DNA of 38,562 nucleotides from Ichthyophonus hoferi (Eukaryota; Opisthokonta; Ichthyosporea; Ichthyophonida; Ichthyophonidae), in the NCBI GenBank assembly GCA_002751075.1, contig NAOQ01000404.1, forward strand, positions 25,703 to 64,264, given 5' to 3'. The notes under the pieces are model-generated. The model was not told the DNA's origin. It worked only from the letters and a program-made list of their open reading frames with translations, and did not search any database. Within the stretch, counting starts at the first letter, position 1. The number at the start of each line of letters is the position of its first letter. Position numbers and translations under genes: made by a program. Below, piece after piece: positions 33,499 to 38,562 of this stretch.

Positions 33499-33714
33499 CT
33501 ATTTGCAATCACTACTGCCTCCATCCTGTCTTTTTTCTGGTATATACCACCTTCCAAGAAAGGGAGGCCTCGCAGAATTGTAATAGGTTGCAAACCCTGT
33601 GATTCCACCCACATACGCCCCAATGAACGCCATATATCGGTGATAGCCCCTAACAGGCTTTGTGATGTGAGGGTATTCTAAATCAGCATCAAAAGTACAG
33701 CTCATATTTACCAA
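33499..33714 (-). CDS. small coding-like exon with a membrane-like segment, family unknown
   Basis: The minus strand reads 71 codons: DADLEYPHITKPVRGYHRY, a Gly-rich hydrophobic stretch MAFIGAYVGGITGF (about residues 28-42), then YYNSARPPFLGRWYIPEKRQ and the stop. An acceptor-like 'attacaag' lies just upstream of the start. Composition and the clean frame suggest a real small protein, perhaps a short single-pass organelle membrane subunit. Its RGYHRYMAFIGAY pattern also vaguely recalls the start of a retroelement integrase core, and the neighbours are Copia debris, so a fossil origin is a real alternative. Confidence 0.35.
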   Translation of the reverse strand: MVNMSCTFDADLEYPHITKPVRGYHRYMAFIGAYVGGITGFATYYNSARPPFLGRWYIPEKRQDGGSSDCK

Positions 33715-34018
33715 TTTACCTTGTAATTAGAGTTTTCTATTAATAAAATTCCTTGTCATATCAGAAGCCCAAATCACAGTCAGTTGGTACTCAATTCACA
33801 ATTCTACTTTCAACTCATTTCAGCTATTGCTTTACATCTTGTAAGCATGGCAGGGGATAAAATAAACTGAAGTGTTAATGTTGATTGCACCTCCTTCACA
33901 GACTAGCAGGACAATCACACAGAACATCAAACGTCCAGCAAACATTTCCATATTGGAACTATCAACGTTTTCAAGCAGAATCATATCTACATTTGGAATT
34001 TTTGTGAAGATCACTTAC

Positions 34019-34179
34019 ATTCTCCAACGTTGGAGGGTAATCTGGATCTCTTGCGCTTGCTCTGTAAATGTATTCTCTCCTAGCTTCACACCTTGGGATA
34101 CTGGCACTTTGGGATTAATATTGGAGGCCGTCCAGGTTGGCAGATCCTGGGCATCTATCACAAACAAATCTTCCTTATT
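34019..34179 (-). CDS. exon-like patch bounded by splice signals, family unknown
   Basis: On the minus strand a pyrimidine-containing acceptor (ttctcattatcag) is followed by 53 open codons reading NKEDLFVIDAQDLPTW, then VPVSQGVKLGENTFTEQAQEIQI and TLQRWRM, and then by a consensus donor GTAAGT. Balanced, hydrophilic composition and exact splice borders make it the most exon-like piece in the 33-35 kb stretch. No domain is recognised. It could join the 33,499-33,714 exon in the same direction, but phases were not proven. A retroelement origin is possible. Confidence 0.35.
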
Positions 34180-34259
34180 CTGATAATGAGAAAATAAAAG
34201 AAAAAGAATAAAAGTCTAGCAATAATACTTTTGTGTAATGTAATATTAATATTAGTTAT

Positions 34260-34740
34260 ACAGTAAACACATTAGCCCTGTCAGCACCAATTTCTTTTGC
34301 CTATATTAGTTTTTTATTACTAGTTGCAACAAAACTAGCTTGTATGAATAAAGTAGTAAAGACCTGTGTGTGTACAAAACAGGTTGAAGAACTTGTACAC
34401 CATAATGGCAAGACAGTAGACTGGCTATGTATTTATTACCAGAACTGAGTCCAATGCTGGAACCAATCCAGCTTTAAGTCTTTAAATACATGATAAGGCA
34501 ATTGACACCTAGTTGTACAATTTATAAAACTCTAATTTCTAATTGCGTATTGCTATTACTACATTGCTAGAAAGGTAAGGTTTCTATCAGTATTTAATTA
34601 GATTATAATGAACCCAAAAGACTGCCTTAGATTCTACAGTAGGAACATGATATACTTTAACCATTCATAAATTACTTAAATACAGATTCTATGACATTCC
34701 AGAGCAACTGGAAACACTATTGCTCACAGTTTTGTATTAT
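34260..34740 (-). mobile_element. diverged LTR-type repeat, minus strand
   Basis: About 34,415-34,530 matches the reverse of family A (gactggctatgtatttatta, then gctttaagtctttaaa, then caattgacacctagttgtac, compare 31,440). About 34,619-34,732 matches 22,108-22,210. It could be the far LTR of the minus-strand Copia debris. Old, no coding part. Confidence 0.45.
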
Positions 34741-35085
34741 ATTATATTAGTCATACTCTGTGTTATACTATATTATCTGTATTCTATTTTACAACTATGG
34801 ATTCTATGGTATGGTAGTGTACTATACTATGTTGTATTGTATTGCATGATATTGTTGCATGATCTTATATTTCTCTGCATTTTATTATATTATTATTATT
34901 TTGCTAGACTACATTGTACTGTATTCTATCATTAAACATTATATTCTATAGTATGGTAGTGTAATATATTATGTTGCGTTGTTTTTTATTATATTGTTGT
35001 GTAATATTGTGTTGTACTGTACTATATTATACTGTGCTGCATCATATTGTTATACTATTCTGTTGCATTATATTATAGTATATTA
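34730..35085. repeat. low-complexity TATTA/TATTG-type degenerate repeat
   Basis: About 350 bases of loosely repeated tattatattg, tactatatta and ctatagtatggtagtgta units, similar in style to the (TATAG)n array at 4349-4632 but more decayed. Tyr/Ile/Leu-rich open frames here are by-products. Confidence 0.7.
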
Positions 35086-35390
35086 TGAAAATGCATTGCT
35101 TAATTTATATAAGCAGTCAACTTTTATGTATGTATTATACATAGATGTGTACAAGAGAATCATTTTAGAGAATACACCGAACAGGTATGACACCATTTGA
35201 AAGGAAAATATAATAGACTAAATAGACGTAGGCATGGTTTTTATTGGTGGAAATGTTTTACGTATATGAACTTACTGGCAAATAAAAAAAAGAATAGAAT
35301 AAAATATATAAAGGTATATGCTCTGTGTTGATGAATACGTAGTGTTGCCTTAACACATGTACAGTAGTATTCACAATGATAGAGGAATAA

Positions 35391-35426
<36 letters not shown>

Positions 35427-36997
35427 AGATAGATGTATAGATATGTACAACTAGATAGATAGATATATATAGTAACCAAGATATTACAATAGGACTATGC
35501 TTATAACGGTAGATCTATGATTGGTACACGTGAATTAATCAGGAGTCACAAGCTCAACACCATGATTACTTTTGAATTAGCGGGTTGATAGTAGTATGAC
35601 AATAGGATTATAGTTTGGGATATTTGACACATTAAAATCATTAAATGTAAAATTAAAAACTAATATTATATATATATATATATATTGGGTCATGCAATAA
35701 CATGGCCAAATCTATAGTACTATTGTATAATATAATATGGTCTGGTATCATATCATATGAATGATTCAGCAAAATATACCATGAGATGACAATCACTAAT
35801 GGTATACAAAGGCTGTCTATGAGATAGTGAGCTGTGATTTTAAGTAATAATATCATTGGTACAGTTTATCTGGTAACATGTTTAAAAATGTCGTAAAGAG
35901 TTTACTATTACAATAGTGTGGCAAGATTAATATATAAACATTAAATACTACGTACGAATATTATATATTAATACTATATAAAAATACTGTATAGAAGTAC
36001 TATACAGTGTATAATAATAATACTATAGACATGAATAAGAGACGGTATAGGATGTATTAAAGTAGCAAAAAAAAGAAATAATATATTAGGATAGAGCTGG
36101 GAATATAATTGATACGTTTTATAATACTGCATGAAGTTGTATGATATTGTGTGTCCAGATAACATCTTATGACAATGTAGTTCTAACCATTAAATAATAA
36201 GAGTTGTAAAATTAAAAAATATGATTTGAATTATGCTATAATACATGTGAAATAGTGCACTCTATTTACTGATTTACCAAGAGAGAAGGCTATTGGTGTA
36301 AGATACCTTATAATATAAAATATATCAATCAAAGTTCGTTCAATACTGTTTTACTCAATAATATTATAATTGCCAGTACTTGCAATGTGTCGCGTAAAAT
36401 ATATTACAGGAAGAGAGATTAGGATATTGTAAGACAATGCACGGGAGTATATAACGGACTATGGTGTACTGCTTCAGTAAGATAATGCATGATATTGCAA
36501 AATAGTTAACAATATAATACCAGTTTATGCTATAGAACAGCAGATCTTTCTGCTCAAATACAGCACATGATATCATATAGCAATGGTACCTATAATAGAA
36601 TAAGCAGATATAGAGATCGGGTTCTATCTTGTATATATAGCGTAAATTAAAGAAATTTATAATGTTGTGTAACATAAACAACTAGCTATATTATAAGATA
36701 ATTCCAGTTCGAGTATTATAGTCTATAATATAGCACACCATTAGTATACCTTATCCCCATCAGGGGTCTCTATAACCTGCATTCAAGAACTAATACTGCA
36801 CCTATTGGAAAGGCAGTCAATAAACCATCACAGGCCAAGGCTGGCATCATATATTTTAAGCAGACCACTTCTTGTATCATATATCTCAGACAAACGAGGT
36901 AGAGCAGTAGGGTAAGTCACAACATAAACCATTTTACAAGAAGGATAATATAAAATATATCGAAAGAATAAAAATATAGAGATAGTATGTTAATTGG
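35086..36997. other. AT-rich intergenic DNA with microsatellites
   Basis: It contains (TA)n runs at 35,393-35,422 and 35,667-35,686, (GATA)-like units at 35,428-35,468, and scattered 'tactata' units around 35,960-36,020. Frames on the minus strand are Ile/Tyr/Leu-rich noise. The 3' untranslated region of the SAND-like gene should lie at the right end, but no AATAAA could be chosen. Confidence 0.5.
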
Positions 36998-38374
36998 TTA
37001 TGCAAAGGAGGTAGGCGAGTGTGAATCCTCCGTTGATCGTTTCATATCTACCTCGTCAAGTATATGTCTACCTTGCTCCACCCACTGCGAATAACGCATT
37101 CGCCAATCACCGCTAGGGAGTTCTTTCATTGACGGTGGGTCACGCTTTACTCTATCCAGTGTGGTCTGCACCTCTGCCAATCTACGTTTGAGATCATCTG
37201 ACTCCAGCTCTAAGTCTTGCACCCGTTTCTGCAACCCTGTACACTTTCCTTTCCATTTTTCTACTTCTTCTTTGATAATATCAGCAATGGGACTAAGTAA
37301 CTCCCCAGCACTATGACTTGACTTGTGTTCACCAGGCACAAAAATCGGTGGGGCTCGCCCACTGGGCGAGCCATGTTGACCATTTATAGTACCATTCCAA
37401 GGAGCAAAGTGTTGGGAGAGAGGGGTGAAATGTGCATTAAGGTAGTTGGTTTGGAAGGAACCGTGTGTATGTGAAGAGTTTCCCGTATGATGGCCGTCAT
37501 ATATACGACGAGGGTCAGGCGAGCCTTCTAGACCGACTGGTAGGTGGAGGTCTGACACCCCAAACATGTTTGCAATATCTGAAATCTTCTGTCGTTTTCG
37601 ACTTTGTGGCTTTGAGCTAGAGTTGCGAGACAAGTCTCCCCTCTCTTCTTTGATACTAGATCGCTTAGAGGACAACGCCTTAGATAGTGCCTGTGGGGTA
37701 TCCTCCTCTGTCTCACTCCCATCGTCATCCTCAACGTTCTTATGCCTATTTTCATCTCTGTTTCTAGTGGGTTTTGCAGTGTGAGGGGAGGCCTGAGCCT
37801 GTACGGGGCAGGATTCTCGAAGGCCAGAAGGCGGGGCTGGTGAGTCGTCCCGTCTCAGCAGTTCTTGTTTTAATTTTAGTACAGCATGTGCATCAGCTTG
37901 ACTGGTAGCCGAGCTGGCAATATGACAGGGTGTGGCCGGTCCAGCCCGATGTCGTGCTTGCTGTGCCCATGTTTTCCTCTTGAGGAATACCGGGGGGTTA
38001 AAGCTCTCGCATACAGCCTCAATAGCCACCTTCCCCTTCGCTATGGGGTCACCGTTATTGTACCTAGGTGTGCTAAGTATTTCTGCACCCTCTCCATCAA
38101 ATCCAAAATTCTCAACCCCAACAGTTTTCTTCCAATTTTTCCAAGTATCTCCGAGCATTTCCGAGAATTTATTGGCAGTAATCCATTCCCCCTGCCAAAA
38201 TACCTTACCGGTGTAGTGACCTTCCTTAACCCAGTGCAGTTGTAGCCATGCTTTGTGTTCACGAAACGAAACAAGCCACATACCCTTACCCGGGAGGTTG
38301 TCTGTACCGTGAATCTCAAACTCGGGAGTAGAAGGACGTAGAGGGAGGCCCTCCTGTTGTGCAATTTCTCCCAT
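36998..38374 (-). CDS. SAND-like domain protein with C-terminal coiled coil (458 aa, single coding exon)
   Basis: An uninterrupted 458-codon frame on the minus strand, ATG at 38,374 and TAA at 36,998; the codon use and composition are clearly protein-like. Residues about 55-100 resemble a SAND DNA-binding domain: GKVFWQGEWITANKFSEM, then WKNWKKTVGV, matching the family's 'W.TP.EFE...G....K.WKRSI' core with its KDWK/KNWK signature. After that come a Ser/Pro-rich low-complexity middle, an acidic stretch (214-225), a basic cluster KPQSRKRQK (255-263) that could be a nuclear localisation signal, a His/Gly-rich part, and a probable coiled coil at about 365-412 (IIKEEVEKWKGKC...LELESDDLKRRLAEVQTTLDRVK). 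SAND plus coiled coil is the layout of GMEB and DEAF1-type transcription factors, so a nuclear DNA-binding role is likely. The domain is divergent: it lacks the usual opening (I.C G..G.L), so the SAND assignment is tentative. No intron is seen, unlike the other two genes. Confidence 0.75.
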   Translation of the reverse strand: MGEIAQQEGLPLRPSTPEFEIHGTDNLPGKGMWLVSFREHKAWLQLHWVKEGHYTGKVFWQGEWITANKFSEMLGDTWKNWKKTVGVENFGFDGEGAEILSTPRYNNGDPIAKGKVAIEAVCESFNPPVFLKRKTWAQQARHRAGPATPCHIASSATSQADAHAVLKLKQELLRRDDSPAPPSGLRESCPVQAQASPHTAKPTRNRDENRHKNVEDDDGSETEEDTPQALSKALSSKRSSIKEERGDLSRNSSSKPQSRKRQKISDIANMFGVSDLHLPVGLEGSPDPRRIYDGHHTGNSSHTHGSFQTNYLNAHFTPLSQHFAPWNGTINGQHGSPSGRAPPIFVPGEHKSSHSAGELLSPIADIIKEEVEKWKGKCTGLQKRVQDLELESDDLKRRLAEVQTTLDRVKRDPPSMKELPSGDWRMRYSQWVEQGRHILDEVDMKRSTEDSHSPTSFA

Positions 38375-38562
38375 CCCTATTTTTCATTAATTTATATATT
38401 GTTAATAAATAAAACCCTAACTCTATCCCTATGGCTTCAATAATTTATAGGTCATATAAAACTGGAAATATACTACCAAACATGAAAATAATATATAATA
38501 TAATATATACTATAAGTATATACTAACCCTAATTAATGAATAATGAAGATCCCCTAAGCTGA
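38375..38562 (-). promoter_or_regulatory. 5' flank of the SAND-like gene
   Basis: A very AT-rich stretch upstream of the start codon, with 'taaccctaa' / 'aaaccctaactctatccct' at 38,412-38,430 and 38,524-38,533. It could hold the promoter or 5' untranslated region; no individual element can be defined. Confidence 0.25.

Noticed and set aside
35241-36681. Minus-strand frames rich in Ile, Tyr and Leu that could look like membrane proteins
   Set aside because: The composition follows directly from TA-rich microsatellite and low-complexity sequence; no start context, splice sites or family resemblance.
37528-38364. Several open frames of 70-119 codons on both strands at 37.5-38.4 kb
   Set aside because: All lie inside the 458-codon SAND-like gene in other frames; the GC-richer coding sequence simply has fewer stops.

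Overview
This is an AT-rich eukaryotic window with spliced genes, microsatellites and many decayed retroelements. Three genes can be supported. A RNF126/RNF115-type E3 ubiquitin ligase with an N-terminal zinc ribbon and a PDZ protein resembling harmonin (USH1C) both point to an animal or a close holozoan relative. The AT-rich, fairly compact layout would suit an early-branching animal such as a sponge, but that is an inference and the species is not identified.

Layout. About 0.8-6.4 kb holds the ring-finger ligase on the plus strand: nine coding exons with canonical GT/AG borders and consistent phases, 340 residues, ending near a poly(A) signal. About 7.0-9.2 kb holds an old LTR-plus-gag fragment followed by a diverged tandem repeat. 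About 9.2-13.1 kb is mostly unrecognised AT-rich DNA with one 194-bp duplicated unit. About 13.15-14.24 kb holds the 3' exons of the harmonin-like PDZ gene on the minus strand. About 14.3-21.8 kb has no recognisable gene, only a few exon-like or coding-like patches, a tandem pair and a minisatellite.

About 21.8-34.75 kb is a graveyard of old Copia-type LTR retrotransposons, mostly on the minus strand and interrupting one another. Recognisable parts are protease, pre-integrase, integrase, reverse transcriptase, RNase H and pol C-terminus, plus at least two LTR families. An assembly gap (23,508-23,849) lies inside it and has the same 194 bp on both sides, so the local structure is doubtful. All retroelement pieces are broken. 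The stretch 33.5-34.2 kb carries two exon-like minus-strand pieces whose origin (host or element) is unclear.

About 34.7-37.0 kb is low-complexity AT-rich DNA. About 37.0-38.37 kb holds an intronless minus-strand gene for a 458-residue protein with a SAND-like segment, a basic nuclear-signal-like cluster and a C-terminal coiled coil, probably a nuclear chromatin or transcription factor.

The three genes show no shared pathway. I found no CRISPR array, operon-like cluster or convincing new multi-gene system. The best leads are the PDZ protein with a half PDZ domain at its C-terminus, the SAND-like protein, the gap-flanking duplication and the unexplained exon-like patches.
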